64,000 nt of DNA from NCBI RefSeq assembly GCF_011761985.1, contig NZ_JAASQT010000004.1, positions 124,001 to 188,000 on the forward strand. The letters run 5' to 3'. This DNA comes from Brevundimonas terrae. GTDB lineage: Bacteria > Pseudomonadota > Alphaproteobacteria > Caulobacterales > Caulobacteraceae. The translations under genes and the position numbers were made by a program. This document shows positions 9,483-17,858 of the stretch, piece by piece. The number at the start of each line of letters is the position of its first letter. Positions within the stretch are counted from its first letter, which is position 1. The notes under the pieces are model-generated. The model did no database searches and was not told the origin of the DNA. It saw only the letters and a list, made by a program, of their open reading frames with translations.

Positions 9483-10547
9483 CTACCAGCGCCACGCGTC
9501 GCGGATAACCTCGACGATATAGCCATCGTATTCGTCGATCAGATAGATCGAGTTATCGACATAAACCCAGCGTGTGCCCGGAGGCGGATAGCCGAGGCCG
9601 TAGGTACGATAATCGGATACCTGATAGCGCCAGAAGACTTCGGGCAGGTACTGCCCCGCCGACCATTGGCGGTTCCAGTAGGTGCGCGGGACGTTGTAAT
9701 AGCCATAGCCGGGCGCGAAATAGAAACCGAGCCTTACACCGGACCAGCCACGGAAGCGGTTATCATGACGCCACCAGTCACTGTGGTGGCGGCGGTCCCA
9801 ATCACGACGCCACTGGTCACGGTTCCAGCGGTTGTGGAAGTCGCGATAGTCCCGATCTCCGTTCCAGTTCGGTCTGTTCGGGCGATAATCCGGTCGTGTG
9901 GAATGGCTCGGCCTGTCAGGACGTCCTGCATCGGGGCGGTTCGGGCGGTTCCAGTCCGGACGGTTATGATCCGGCCTGTTCGGTCGATCCGGTCTGTTCC
10001 AGTCTGGTCGGTCGGGACGATCTGGACGCCCGCTATCGGGTCTGTTGGGACGGTTGTTCCAGTCAGGGCGACCGGCCTCAGGCCTGTTCGGGCGGTTGTG
10101 GTCAGGACGTTGAGGACGGTTGTAATCCGGTCTGTTTGGACGATCCGGACGGCCCGCATCGGGCCTGTTACTGTCTGGACGGTTGGGCCGGTTTCCATCG
10201 GGACGGTCAGGCCGTCCGGCTTCAGGCCTGTTAGGACGTTCGCCATCCGGACGTTGGGGCCGGTTCGGTCGATCAGGACGTGTGGAGGCACTCGGCCTGT
10301 CAGGGCGCGGGTTGCCGTCAGGACGTTCCGGTCGCGGTCCACGTTGTGGCCGCTCCGTCTGTTGTCGGGAAGGTGCGCTTTCGATGCGACGGCTTTCGGG
10401 CCCGCGTGACGCGCGGTCGCCGCCGCGTTCACGACGCGGTCCATCCTGACGTGTTTCTGCGCGATCCTGCGCAAGAACAGCCATCGGGGTCACAGCCGGA
10501 ACAACGAATGCTGCGATAGCCGTGAACATCAAAAGAGAACGTTTCAT
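9483..10547 (-). CDS. Secreted RcnB-family protein with long Arg-Pro-Asp repeat region
   Basis: Signal peptide (residues 1-26, cut after VLAQ), then a basic low-complexity region (about residues 66-228) of RPDR, NRPN and DWNRP units, then a C-terminal RcnB-like domain (about 275-345) with YGYYNVPRTYWN and a WVYVDNSIYLID strand. Escherichia coli RcnB is a periplasmic protein of nickel/cobalt homeostasis; function here is unproven. ATG 10547 follows AAGGACC; an in-frame start at 10571 is less likely. It is paired with a second, shorter RcnB-like gene upstream on the same strand. The repeat opens long spurious frames on the other strand. Confidence 0.85.
   Translation of the reverse strand: MKRSLLMFTAIAAFVVPAVTPMAVLAQDRAETRQDGPRRERGGDRASRGPESRRIESAPSRQQTERPQRGPRPERPDGNPRPDRPSASTRPDRPNRPQRPDGERPNRPEAGRPDRPDGNRPNRPDSNRPDAGRPDRPNRPDYNRPQRPDHNRPNRPEAGRPDWNNRPNRPDSGRPDRPDRPDWNRPDRPNRPDHNRPDWNRPNRPDAGRPDRPSHSTRPDYRPNRPNWNGDRDYRDFHNRWNRDQWRRDWDRRHHSDWWRHDNRFRGWSGVRLGFYFAPGYGYYNVPRTYWNRQWSAGQYLPEVFWRYQVSDYRTYGLGYPPPGTRWVYVDNSIYLIDEYDGYIVEVIRDAWRW
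9864..10352. repeat. Degenerate tandem repeat coding for RPD/NRP units
   Basis: The part of the RcnB-like gene coding for residues 66-228 is built of 12-24 bp degenerate units (variants of GGACGNNC..) coding for Arg-Pro-Asp/Asn-Arg-Pro. Units such as AGRPDRP and NRPNRP recur many times. Such DNA is prone to length change by slippage. Confidence 0.8.
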
Positions 10548-10646
10548 TTTCGGGTCCTTACCCAAAATCACTATATTACGAGTATCGGCGTCATTCCATG
10601 AACCCGGTCTGAACAGCGGGTGCAGCCTTTGTCAGGGTAAAGAAAA

Positions 10647-10670
10647 GCCCCGCAAGCAAGCCTGCGGGGC
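10647..10670 (-). terminator. Rho-independent terminator after second RcnB-like gene
   Basis: An 8-bp GC-rich stem (GCCCCGCA/TGCGGGGC) with 8-base loop, followed on the minus strand by TTTTCTTT. It lies 24 bases downstream of the minus-strand gene ending at 10695. Confidence 0.8.
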
Positions 10671-10694
10671 CAGTTTCAGACTGAATCTTGAACT

Positions 10695-11264
10695 TTAATA
10701 GACGCCGCTCAGAACGCTGCTGATCAGGCCGGTGGCCAATGCGATCATGACAATGTCATTACCTGCGTGAACATAGCGGTATCCGTATGGAGCCGGACGC
10801 AAACCGTAGAAATCGGGATCGCGTACATAATAGTTGCGGTAGCTGGCGGGCAAATACGAACCCGAGCGCCAGCGATAATCATGATAACGGGAATCTACGC
10901 GGTAATAGCCATATCCCGGGGCATACCAATATCCCGCACGATTACCGCGATAGTCACGGAAGTCACGATGATCGCGCCACCAGTTGCGGTCATTGCGGTT
11001 CCAGCGCGCCGGACCGGAATAGCGCCTGTCATCATGGCGCGGGCGGACATGGTGCGGGGCAGGGCGATAGTCCGAGCGCCACTCGCGTTGGGGACCACGA
11101 TGGTCGCGGCGATCGCGTTCGTACCGGTCATTGCGATCATAGCGTTCATGTCGCTCGCCACGATCACGTCGATCATGGTGGCGGTCCTGCGCCTGGGCAA
11201 TCATGGGGGCCGCAGTTGTGGCCAGTGCCAGAATGGCTATGGCGGTTCTGGTGCTGGTTTTCAT
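10695..11264 (-). CDS. Secreted RcnB-family protein
   Basis: The 189-residue precursor has a signal peptide cut after about IAQAQ (residue 26), a His/Arg/Asp-rich basic middle, and a C-terminal RcnB-like domain (YGYYRVDSRYHDYRW, then YRYVHAGNDIVMIALATGLI). It is a paralogue of the next gene downstream but lacks its Pro-rich repeat. ATG 11264 has GGAG at good spacing; longer in-frame starts up to 11315 look spurious. The His-rich segment would suit metal binding, which is inference. Confidence 0.82.
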   Translation of the reverse strand: MKTSTRTAIAILALATTAAPMIAQAQDRHHDRRDRGERHERYDRNDRYERDRRDHRGPQREWRSDYRPAPHHVRPRHDDRRYSGPARWNRNDRNWWRDHRDFRDYRGNRAGYWYAPGYGYYRVDSRYHDYRWRSGSYLPASYRNYYVRDPDFYGLRPAPYGYRYVHAGNDIVMIALATGLISSVLSGVY

Positions 11265-11444
11265 CGTCGACTCCATGTGTCTGGCCCTGTCGAGGTCGAA
11301 CATGCGTCGGGGCATCTGAACCGAATCTGAACCGATTTTTCAGCTTGGTTCATCTTGCAGAGGTGGCACCTGACCGGCGGCTCGCTTGCTGTTTGGTCGA
11401 ATGGTGTTCATCTATTCCGTCCGCATTTGCTGGGAGCAACACCG

Positions 11445-12164
11445 ATGTCCGCACCAATCGAACTATGGTTCTGGCCGACGCCGAACGGCCACAAGATCAC
11501 CATTGCTCTTGAGGAAATGGAGCTGCCCTATACGGTCCGCTATCTTAATATTGGTGGCGGCGAGCAGTTCACGCCCGAGTTTCAGCGCCTGAACCCAAAT
11601 GGGCGCATGCCCGCGATCATTGACCCGCATGGGCCGGATAGCCAGCCAATCAGCCTTTTTGAAAGCGGGGCCATACTTCAATATCTGGCCCGCAAGACAG
11701 GCCTGTTTTACGGCACCGACGAACGCAGCCGCATCGAGGTGGATCAATGGCTGTTCTGGCAGATGGCAGGACTTGGACCGATGGCTGGCCAAACCCACCA
11801 TTTTCGTCAGTACGCTCCGGCCATGATTCAGGATCAGCGCCAACTGGCCTATGGCGTCAACCGCTACACTAACGAAACCCATCGCCTTTACGGGGTGATG
11901 GAGCGCCGTCTTCAGGATCGCGATTATCTGGCCGGCGATTATTCGGTTGCAGACATGGCCTGCTGGCCGTGGATATTGCCGCGACTTCAAGGTCAATCCT
12001 TTGATGATTTCCCGAAGCTGGAGGCTTGGCATGCGCGAATAGCGGCTCGACCTGCAGTCCAGAAAGGTAAGGCCGTCGGCGCGGATTTACGGCGTAATCT
12101 GGGAGACAAGGGCAAAGATGCCGAGGCCGCACGGCAGATTTTGTTTGGCCAGCGGGGCCGTTAA
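11445..12164 (+). CDS. Glutathione transferase, YfcG/YghU-like disulfide reductase
   Basis: A 239-residue GST with a thioredoxin-fold N-terminus (WFWPTPNGHKITIALEE, then SLFESGAILQYLA) and helical C-terminus (WLFWQMAGLGPMAGQ, YSVADMACWPW). The TPNGHK and GPM-GQ motifs are those of E. coli YfcG, a nu-class GST with disulfide-bond reductase activity toward glutathionylated substrates. ATG 11445 follows GGGAG. It is divergent from the RcnB-like genes. Confidence 0.9.
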   Translation: MSAPIELWFWPTPNGHKITIALEEMELPYTVRYLNIGGGEQFTPEFQRLNPNGRMPAIIDPHGPDSQPISLFESGAILQYLARKTGLFYGTDERSRIEVDQWLFWQMAGLGPMAGQTHHFRQYAPAMIQDQRQLAYGVNRYTNETHRLYGVMERRLQDRDYLAGDYSVADMACWPWILPRLQGQSFDDFPKLEAWHARIAARPAVQKGKAVGADLRRNLGDKGKDAEAARQILFGQRGR

Positions 12165-12241
12165 CCAAAACTTCAAACCGTTGTTATTTGAATGACCTTG
12201 CATTCATAGGGACAGAAGGTTCCTGCATGGAGGGTTTGACA

Positions 12242-12544
12242 ATGATTGGGCATTTCGAAAACGCCGCTGATCTTGTGGCCGATCACCTGCCGTTACCGAC
12301 ACCGGACATGGATGGCGAGGCGCTGTTCAGGCTTGGTCTGGCCTATTCATCCGGTCAGGATGGCTGTCCTCTGGATCGCGTTTCCGCGCACATGATCTTC
12401 AATCTGGCGGCTATGAAAGGTTCTCTCGAAGCCCGTTCCTATCGCAAAGAAATGAGCGAAGAGATGTGCAGCGAGGAGCTGGCCGAGGCTCAACGTGCCG
12501 CCAGACGCTGGATTGATACCGACAGCGCGCATTGCGCCGCCTGA
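12242..12544 (+). CDS. Small Sel1-repeat-like protein
   Basis: A 100-residue protein with one recognisable Sel1/TPR-like helical pair (ALFRLGLAYSSG..., AHMIFNLAAMKGSLEARSYRKEM). It looks cytoplasmic and acidic, with no signal peptide. ATG 12242 follows GGAGGG; an in-frame start at 12188 has poorer context. A single repeat unit suggests an adaptor role, but no function can be assigned. Confidence 0.7.
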   Translation: MIGHFENAADLVADHLPLPTPDMDGEALFRLGLAYSSGQDGCPLDRVSAHMIFNLAAMKGSLEARSYRKEMSEEMCSEELAEAQRAARRWIDTDSAHCAA

Positions 12545-12631
12545 TATCGCATCTCTAGGGCTCGTGGGTCTGGACCCGCAGCGCAGGGAAGGTTATGGAC
12601 GGCTCACGACTGTTTGTTGAGGACTACGCCC

Positions 12632-12937
12632 ATGCTCGCCCGTATTTATCGCCCAGCCAAGACCGCTATGCAGTCCGGCAAGGCCAAGACGAGCGACTGG
12701 CGTCTTGAGTTCGAGCCGTCTTCCGCACGTTTCAACGACCCTCTGATGGGCTGGAGCGGCACGACCGATATGAACGGTCAGGTGCGCCTGAGCTTTGAAA
12801 CCAAAGAAGACGCTATTGCCTATGCAGAGCGTCATGGCATCGCATTCCGCCTGCACGAGCCGAATGAAGCGCCGGTGATCATCAAGGCCTATGCCGATAA
12901 TTTCGCCACCAACCGTAAGCAGTCCTGGACGCACTAA
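12632..12937 (+). CDS. ETC complex I subunit, NDUFS4-like
   Basis: A 101-residue protein of the NADH dehydrogenase 18-kDa (NDUFS4/AQDQ) family, an accessory subunit of respiratory complex I in alphaproteobacteria and mitochondria. Typical features are ARIYRPAKTAMQSGKA, WRLEFEP, DPLMGWSGTTDMNGQVRLSF and the C-terminal YADNFATNRKQSWTH. ATG 12632 follows GAGG. It stands apart from the nuo operon, as is usual. Confidence 0.92.
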   Translation: MLARIYRPAKTAMQSGKAKTSDWRLEFEPSSARFNDPLMGWSGTTDMNGQVRLSFETKEDAIAYAERHGIAFRLHEPNEAPVIIKAYADNFATNRKQSWTH

Positions 12938-12968
12938 AAGCGCGTCTTTCGACATCACCTAAGTTTCG

Positions 12969-13002
12969 AACGGGTCGCAGACTTTATGTCTCGGCCCGTT
13001 TT
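12969..13002 (+). terminator. Rho-independent terminator after NDUFS4-like gene
   Basis: AACGGG pairs with CCCGTT and the stem continues with one bulge to a TTTAT loop; the 3' side runs into TTTTGTATTT. It lies 30 bases after the stop codon. Confidence 0.75.
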
Positions 13003-13080
13003 GTATTTCTGGCGATGAAATAGGGCAGGTGGCTTGCCCCGGTTCGCGAACGCCCTTATCCGTCCGAACCGATATCTTAT

Positions 13081-13157
13081 GCGCCCTTAGCTCAACCGGA
13101 TAGAGCACCCGCCTTCTAAGCGGACGGTTGAAGGTTCGAGTCCTTCAGGGCGCGCCA
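13081..13157 (+). tRNA. tRNA-Arg (anticodon TCT)
   Basis: A 77-base cloverleaf with encoded CCA. The acceptor GCGCCCT pairs with AGGGCGC and the discriminator is G. The D arm is GCTC..GAGC, the anticodon loop CTTCTAA (TCT) and the T arm GAAGG-TTCGAGT-CCTTC. It reads AGA codons. All conserved positions are present. Confidence 0.97.
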
Positions 13158-13422
13158 AGGTTTTAGGGGGATTAGACCCCGATTGTTTTGCAGCGAAATT
13201 TACAGAGTTTTGTTCGTGTACCGATTTTACCGGTGCGCTTGATGGCTTGTGATGTTCGTCCGTAGCCGAACCATGTTCCATAAAATGGCCACCGAAACTT
13301 CACTACTTCGCGCAAGTCATGGTTTGACGTTCCACTAAGCCTCTCCGCCAAGGCAGGAGGGCAAAGATCGATAGCGGTCGTCTGGTTCCTGCTGCTTCGC
13401 TTTAGATATGCGGTGGAACATT

Positions 13423-14919
13423 ATGAGCAACTTCAAAACCATGCTCGCTGTGGCAGCGAGCACTTTGGCATTGGCTGCCTGCGGAGGCTCGGCTGAAGTC
13501 GCATCGCCCGGCGAGGGCGGCTTTGGTGATGGCGGTTCGGGTGGTGGCGGCACCGGTGGCGGTGGCGGCAATGGCCAAGCCGCAGCAGATTGCCCGACCG
13601 GCTTCTCGAATGTCGGTACGATTGCCAATAACAGCCTACGCGTTTGCCAGTTGCCGACCCAGATCAATGGTAATCTGACTGTGCCGCTGCGTGCGGGCAC
13701 CATCTACTCGATCTCGGGCCGTACCTCGGTGGGCGTGGATATGGGTCTGGCCCAAGGCTCGACCACGGGCACCCAAGGCATCTTGACCGTTGAAGCCGGT
13801 GTGAAGCTGTTCGCATCGGGCGGCGGCGATTATCTGATCATCAACCGTGGCTCGCAAATCTTCGCCGAGGGCACGGCTTCCAACCCGATCATCTTTACCA
13901 GCCGCCAGAACATTGAAGGCTCGACCGGCGAAAACTCGCACGGTCAGTGGGGCGGCATCGTGATTGCAGGGCGTGCACCGCAAGCCGGTTGCCAGTTGAC
14001 CGCCCCTGTTACTTGCACGGGTCAGGTTGAAGGTACGGACGCTTTCTATGGCGGCAACACACCGACCGATAATTCGGGCCGCATGCGCTATGTGCAAATT
14101 CGTTATTCGGGTTTTGAAATCGCGACGGGCAACGAGCTTCAGGCTCTGACACTGGCTGGTGTCGGTTCGGGCACCACGATTGAGTATGTGCAGTCCCACA
14201 ACTCGTCGGATGACGGTATCGAGATTTTCGGTGGCAATGTGAACCTGCGCCACATCGTCATCACCGGTGCCGACGACGACGCTTTTGACACCGATACCGG
14301 CTGGCGCGGTGGCGCACAGTTCGGCATCGTGACCCAGCGTGCACCGAATGCCACCAGCCGCTCGGCAGGCTTCGAGTTCTCGGCGGCACCAGCATCGACG
14401 CCGCTGGCCTCGCGCTACATCTCGCAACCGAAGATCGCCAACTGGACGATGGTGGGCCGTAACTCGCCGACCGACGCACACACCGTGGCCCACTTCGACA
14501 CCGGCACCAAGGCCAGCGTCGTGAACTCGGTCTTTACCAGCGTCGCTGGCTCCAAGGCGGGCTGCCTCGACATTGCCGATGCGGATACCGCGACCTCGGG
14601 TCCGGTGTTCCACTCGGTCTTCATGTCATGCGAAATCTCGTACCGTCCGAGCAATGCGGTCCGCTCGGAAGGCGTGTTCACTGCCGGTACCAACAATGTC
14701 GCTAAGGGTACCTCGACCCTGACGGCACCGTCAGGCGCTTCGATCACCAATCAGGTGCTTAGCTTCATCAACGGTGCCAACGAAACCGCAGTGACGCCGT
14801 ACAAGGCCTCGACCATCCATAGCTACTTTACGGACACCACCTATGTCGGTGCCGTCAAGGATGCCAACGACACGTGGTGGCGTGGTTGGACCTGTGGCCT
14901 GACCGACGCGAAGTGCTGA
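13423..14919 (+). CDS. ElpS-like surface lipoprotein
   Basis: A 498-residue lipoprotein with signal peptide and lipobox LAACG, then a Gly/Ser-rich linker (to about residue 45) and a long beta-rich region (SNPIIFTSRQ, WGGIVIAGRAP, SSDDGIEIFGGNVNLRHIVITGADDD) suggestive of a parallel beta-helix. It ends with WWRGWTCGLTDAKC. Paired with a TonB receptor and followed by a T2SS, it matches the Caulobacter crescentus elpS locus, where a phosphate-starvation lipoprotein is released with T2SS help; orthology is inferred. ATG 13423 is preferred over 13408 because of the GGTGG upstream. Confidence 0.75.
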   Translation: MSNFKTMLAVAASTLALAACGGSAEVASPGEGGFGDGGSGGGGTGGGGGNGQAAADCPTGFSNVGTIANNSLRVCQLPTQINGNLTVPLRAGTIYSISGRTSVGVDMGLAQGSTTGTQGILTVEAGVKLFASGGGDYLIINRGSQIFAEGTASNPIIFTSRQNIEGSTGENSHGQWGGIVIAGRAPQAGCQLTAPVTCTGQVEGTDAFYGGNTPTDNSGRMRYVQIRYSGFEIATGNELQALTLAGVGSGTTIEYVQSHNSSDDGIEIFGGNVNLRHIVITGADDDAFDTDTGWRGGAQFGIVTQRAPNATSRSAGFEFSAAPASTPLASRYISQPKIANWTMVGRNSPTDAHTVAHFDTGTKASVVNSVFTSVAGSKAGCLDIADADTATSGPVFHSVFMSCEISYRPSNAVRSEGVFTAGTNNVAKGTSTLTAPSGASITNQVLSFINGANETAVTPYKASTIHSYFTDTTYVGAVKDANDTWWRGWTCGLTDAKC

Positions 14920-14940
14920 TCGATTAGCCACAAGAACGGA

Positions 14941-14962
14941 GCGGCGAGGGGAACCTCGCCGC
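14941..14962 (+). terminator. Stem-loop between lipoprotein and TonB receptor genes
   Basis: A perfect 9-bp stem (GCGGCGAGG/CCTCGCCGC) with a GGAA tetraloop, followed by TTTCCGG rather than a clean T-run. It may attenuate transcription into the receptor gene or stabilise the lipoprotein mRNA 3' end. Confidence 0.55.
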
Positions 14963-14998
14963 TTTCCGGCTTTAACTTCCCACTTCAAGGCAAGCCTC

Positions 14999-17668
14999 AT
15001 GAACACGACCAAACTGACTTTGGGCAGGGTTTTGTTGGCGACCTCGGCCCTTGGCGCATCCGTGATGCTGCCGGGCACGGCGCTCGCGCAATCTGTCTAT
15101 TCCGACACCCCGTCCGCCGCCGCTGATCTGGCCACCGAAGCCGATGATCAAAGCCCGACCTCGGTCGCGGAAATCATCGTGCGCGGGCGTAATATTCCTC
15201 AGCAAAACCGCGCCACGGCCGAGGTCGCTGCGTTCCTGACGCAAGAAGACCTGCAACGTACGGGCGATTCAACCGCAGCCGCAGCCCTGACCCGCGTGAC
15301 GGGCCTGTCGATTGTCGAGGGGCGCTTTGTGTATGTGCGCGGCCTTGGCGAGCGATACTCTTCGGCCTTGCTGAACGGTTCACCTTTGCCCAGCCCGGAG
15401 CCTCTACAGCGCGTGGTACCGCTGGACCTGTTTTCGGCCAGTGTGCTGAAAGGTGTTCAGGTCCAGAAATCCTATTCGCCTGACTTCCCCGGCGAGTTCG
15501 GTGGCGGTGTTATCAACCTGTCGACGGTTGAAGCACCGGCCGAAGCCTTCCTTGATCTGAAGGTCGGCATTGGTGGCAATACCGAGACGACCGGCAAGGA
15601 TAATCTGGTCTATTACGGTTCGGACACCGACTGGACGGGGTTCGATAACGACACCCGCAAACTGCCGAGTCAGATCGCCTTGGCGTTCCGTGAAGGCAAG
15701 CAGATCAACCGCGCCAACTATTCGGTCAACGAGCTTCAGGCGATGGGACAGTCGCTGGTCAATGCGCCGCTCCGTTTGCTGCAAATGCAGCAGACACCGG
15801 TGGATGCCAGCGTTGAAATCTCCGGCGGATTCACCAGTCCGAACCGGCTGGGTGATCTGGGTGTGATCGTTGCCGCCGGTTACGACAATAGCTGGCGCGC
15901 CCGCGAGGCCACCCAGCAGGAAGGTATGTTCGAGGGCGACGGTCTGGTGCCGCGTTCGTCCTATACGGTTCAGTCGAACCAGAACGATATCCGCCTGAAC
16001 TTCCTGGGTGGACTGTCGTTGTCGAATGAAGACCACGAGGTGAAGTGGACGAATATGTACGTCCGCAGCACCACCAAGGAAGCCCGCACCTCTGCCGGTC
16101 CGGACTTTGACGCTGGCGGCACCATCATCCGTAACGACTATACGGAATGGTTCGAGCGCCAACTGTTCACCACGCAACTGGCGGGCGAGCACTATCTGGG
16201 CGGCGGTAACTGGAAGCTGGACTGGCGTGCGGCCTATGCCAAATCCACCCGCGATGCCCCGTATGAAACCCGCTTCCAGTATGGCGTAGATGCCAGTGGC
16301 CGCTCTATCCATAACGTGCAGGGCAACCTGATTTCGTTCTCGGAGCTCGAGGACGAAGTTCTGTCGGGTGGTGTCGATCTGGCCTATTCGCTGCCGATGC
16401 AGGCGGGCCGCGAGGCGACCATCAAGGTTGGTGCGGCGACGCTGGACAACACCCGTAATGCCGAGCGCCACGATCTTCAGTTCGAAGCCGTCAACGGCCT
16501 GACGGACAGCCAGCGTCTGGCCCGCGTGGACTATCTGTTCTCGGACTACAACATCAATCCGAACACCTTGCAGCTGCGTGAAATCGCCGGTGGCAACGGG
16601 GCCAGCGCCTATGATGCCGACCTTAAGACCAACGCGGCCTATGCCATGGTGGATGCCGAGTTCTGGCCGACCCTGCGCACAACCTTTGGTGTGCGTTACG
16701 AAGATGGCAAACAAAGCGTGACCCCGCGTAGCTTGTTCGCCGGTAGCCCCACATATCAGGCGACCGAGAACAATGCCGATTACTGGCTGCCTTCGTTCAC
16801 GGCGACATGGAACGTCGTCGAGGACCAGCAGATCCGCTTCGGTGTGTCCAAGACCATCGGCCGTCCGCAGTTCCGTGAACTGGCCCCGCAGACCTATACC
16901 GACCCTGAAAGCGACCGCATCTTTATCGGTAACCCGTATCTGGTCGATACAGAGATCCTGAACCTTGATGCCCGCTGGGAATGGTATTTCGCACCGCAGC
17001 AGTTCGTGACCGCTGGCGTCTTCTACAAGAAGATGGACAAGCCGGTTGAGGCCGTCATCGTCGATGTCGGCAACCAGCGCCAGCAATCCTTCCTGAACGC
17101 GCCCGAAGCCACCATCATGGGCATCGAGCTGGAAGCGAAGAAATATTACGAGTTCGCCAGCAATAGCGACTTCATCGCCAACAAGCGCTGGCTGATCCAG
17201 GCCAACTACACCTGGTCGGATAGCGAGGTCAGCGTCGGTGACGATGATACGGTCATGACACTTGGTGGTGCCGGTATGCCGGAACAGGCTAAATTCTTCA
17301 TTCATGACGGTGTGCGGATGCAGGGACAGTCCGAGCATGTCGCGAACATGCAACTGGGCTGGGAAGACGATACAGCCCGTTCGCAAGCGACGCTGATCCT
17401 GAACTATGTCTCCGAACGTATCACTGCACGCGGGGCTGGTACGGGCGGTTCTCGCGAACCTGATTACCTTCAGGAACCGGGGGCTTTCCTTGATTTCGTG
17501 TACCGCAAGGACTTCACGATCAAGGGACAGGATATGGGTCTGGCCTTCGAGGCGCGGAATCTTCTGGGCACGGACTTCGAGGAGTTCCAGGAGCAGAATG
17601 GCCGCATTCTGTTGAATGCTTACGAACTGGGACAGAGCTTCTCGTTGAGCCTGACCGCACGCTTCTGA
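14999..17668 (+). CDS. TonB-dependent outer-membrane receptor
   Basis: The 889-residue receptor has a signal peptide (about residues 1-31, ending ALAQ), a TonB-box-like VAEIIVRGR segment near 57, a plug domain (AALTRVTGLSIVEGRFVYVRGLGERY, VVPLDLFSASVLKGVQVQKSYSPDFPGEFGGGVINL) and a 22-strand barrel closing on SLSLTARF. Substrate unknown. The pairing with the lipoprotein upstream and the T2SS downstream suggests that the lipoprotein and receptor work on the same nutrient, possibly phosphorylated compounds as proposed for Caulobacter. Confidence 0.92.
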   Translation: MNTTKLTLGRVLLATSALGASVMLPGTALAQSVYSDTPSAAADLATEADDQSPTSVAEIIVRGRNIPQQNRATAEVAAFLTQEDLQRTGDSTAAAALTRVTGLSIVEGRFVYVRGLGERYSSALLNGSPLPSPEPLQRVVPLDLFSASVLKGVQVQKSYSPDFPGEFGGGVINLSTVEAPAEAFLDLKVGIGGNTETTGKDNLVYYGSDTDWTGFDNDTRKLPSQIALAFREGKQINRANYSVNELQAMGQSLVNAPLRLLQMQQTPVDASVEISGGFTSPNRLGDLGVIVAAGYDNSWRAREATQQEGMFEGDGLVPRSSYTVQSNQNDIRLNFLGGLSLSNEDHEVKWTNMYVRSTTKEARTSAGPDFDAGGTIIRNDYTEWFERQLFTTQLAGEHYLGGGNWKLDWRAAYAKSTRDAPYETRFQYGVDASGRSIHNVQGNLISFSELEDEVLSGGVDLAYSLPMQAGREATIKVGAATLDNTRNAERHDLQFEAVNGLTDSQRLARVDYLFSDYNINPNTLQLREIAGGNGASAYDADLKTNAAYAMVDAEFWPTLRTTFGVRYEDGKQSVTPRSLFAGSPTYQATENNADYWLPSFTATWNVVEDQQIRFGVSKTIGRPQFRELAPQTYTDPESDRIFIGNPYLVDTEILNLDARWEWYFAPQQFVTAGVFYKKMDKPVEAVIVDVGNQRQQSFLNAPEATIMGIELEAKKYYEFASNSDFIANKRWLIQANYTWSDSEVSVGDDDTVMTLGGAGMPEQAKFFIHDGVRMQGQSEHVANMQLGWEDDTARSQATLILNYVSERITARGAGTGGSREPDYLQEPGAFLDFVYRKDFTIKGQDMGLAFEARNLLGTDFEEFQEQNGRILLNAYELGQSFSLSLTARF

Positions 17669-17698
17669 CGCTATTCCTCCCTTAGCGTTATGACTTGG

Positions 17699-17727
17699 CC
17701 GGAGGTTCGAAAGAGCCTCCGGTTTTT
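17699..17727 (+). terminator. Rho-independent terminator after TonB receptor
   Basis: CCGGAGG (17699-17705) pairs with CCTCCGG (17716-17722) around a 10-base loop, followed by TTTTT. It separates the receptor from the gsp operon, which therefore needs its own promoter. Confidence 0.85.
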
Positions 17728-17761
17728 CTTTGACGAAAACATTGTTCCGTATCCTGAGCGA

Positions 17762-17798
17762 TCGTCATTTCAATTTCGCCCGACTGTCATTTTGACAT
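17762..17798 (+). promoter_or_regulatory. Candidate operator upstream of gspC (Pho-box-like or TGTCA palindrome)
   Basis: Two GTCAT elements lie exactly 22 bases apart (17764 and 17786), i.e. two 11-bp PhoB half-site periods; the second is a full CTGTCAT. That one also belongs to a perfect palindrome TGTCA-TTT-TGACA (17785-17797). The position, about 60-95 bases upstream of gspC, is right for an operator. The intervening half-site is poor, so a PhoB site is only a suggestion. Confidence 0.3.
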
Positions 17799-17858
17799 GC
17801 AAGCCGCGTACGGACGATCACGGCTAGGTGCCGGACATAGCGTTTCTGTGAGAAGCGC

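Noticed and set aside
9572-10474. Several long frames on both strands within the RcnB-like gene
   Set aside because: They arise from the Arg-Pro-Asp repeat, which keeps most frames open; only the minus-strand frame has a signal peptide and a family domain.
13087-13281. Minus-strand frame covering the tRNA with a peptide like ARPEGLEPSTVRLEGG
   Set aside because: This is the familiar false translation of the antisense strand of a tRNA gene.
15404-17386. A 660-codon open frame on the minus strand inside the TonB receptor gene
   Set aside because: It is antisense to a clear receptor gene, shows no family motif and results from third-position GC bias.
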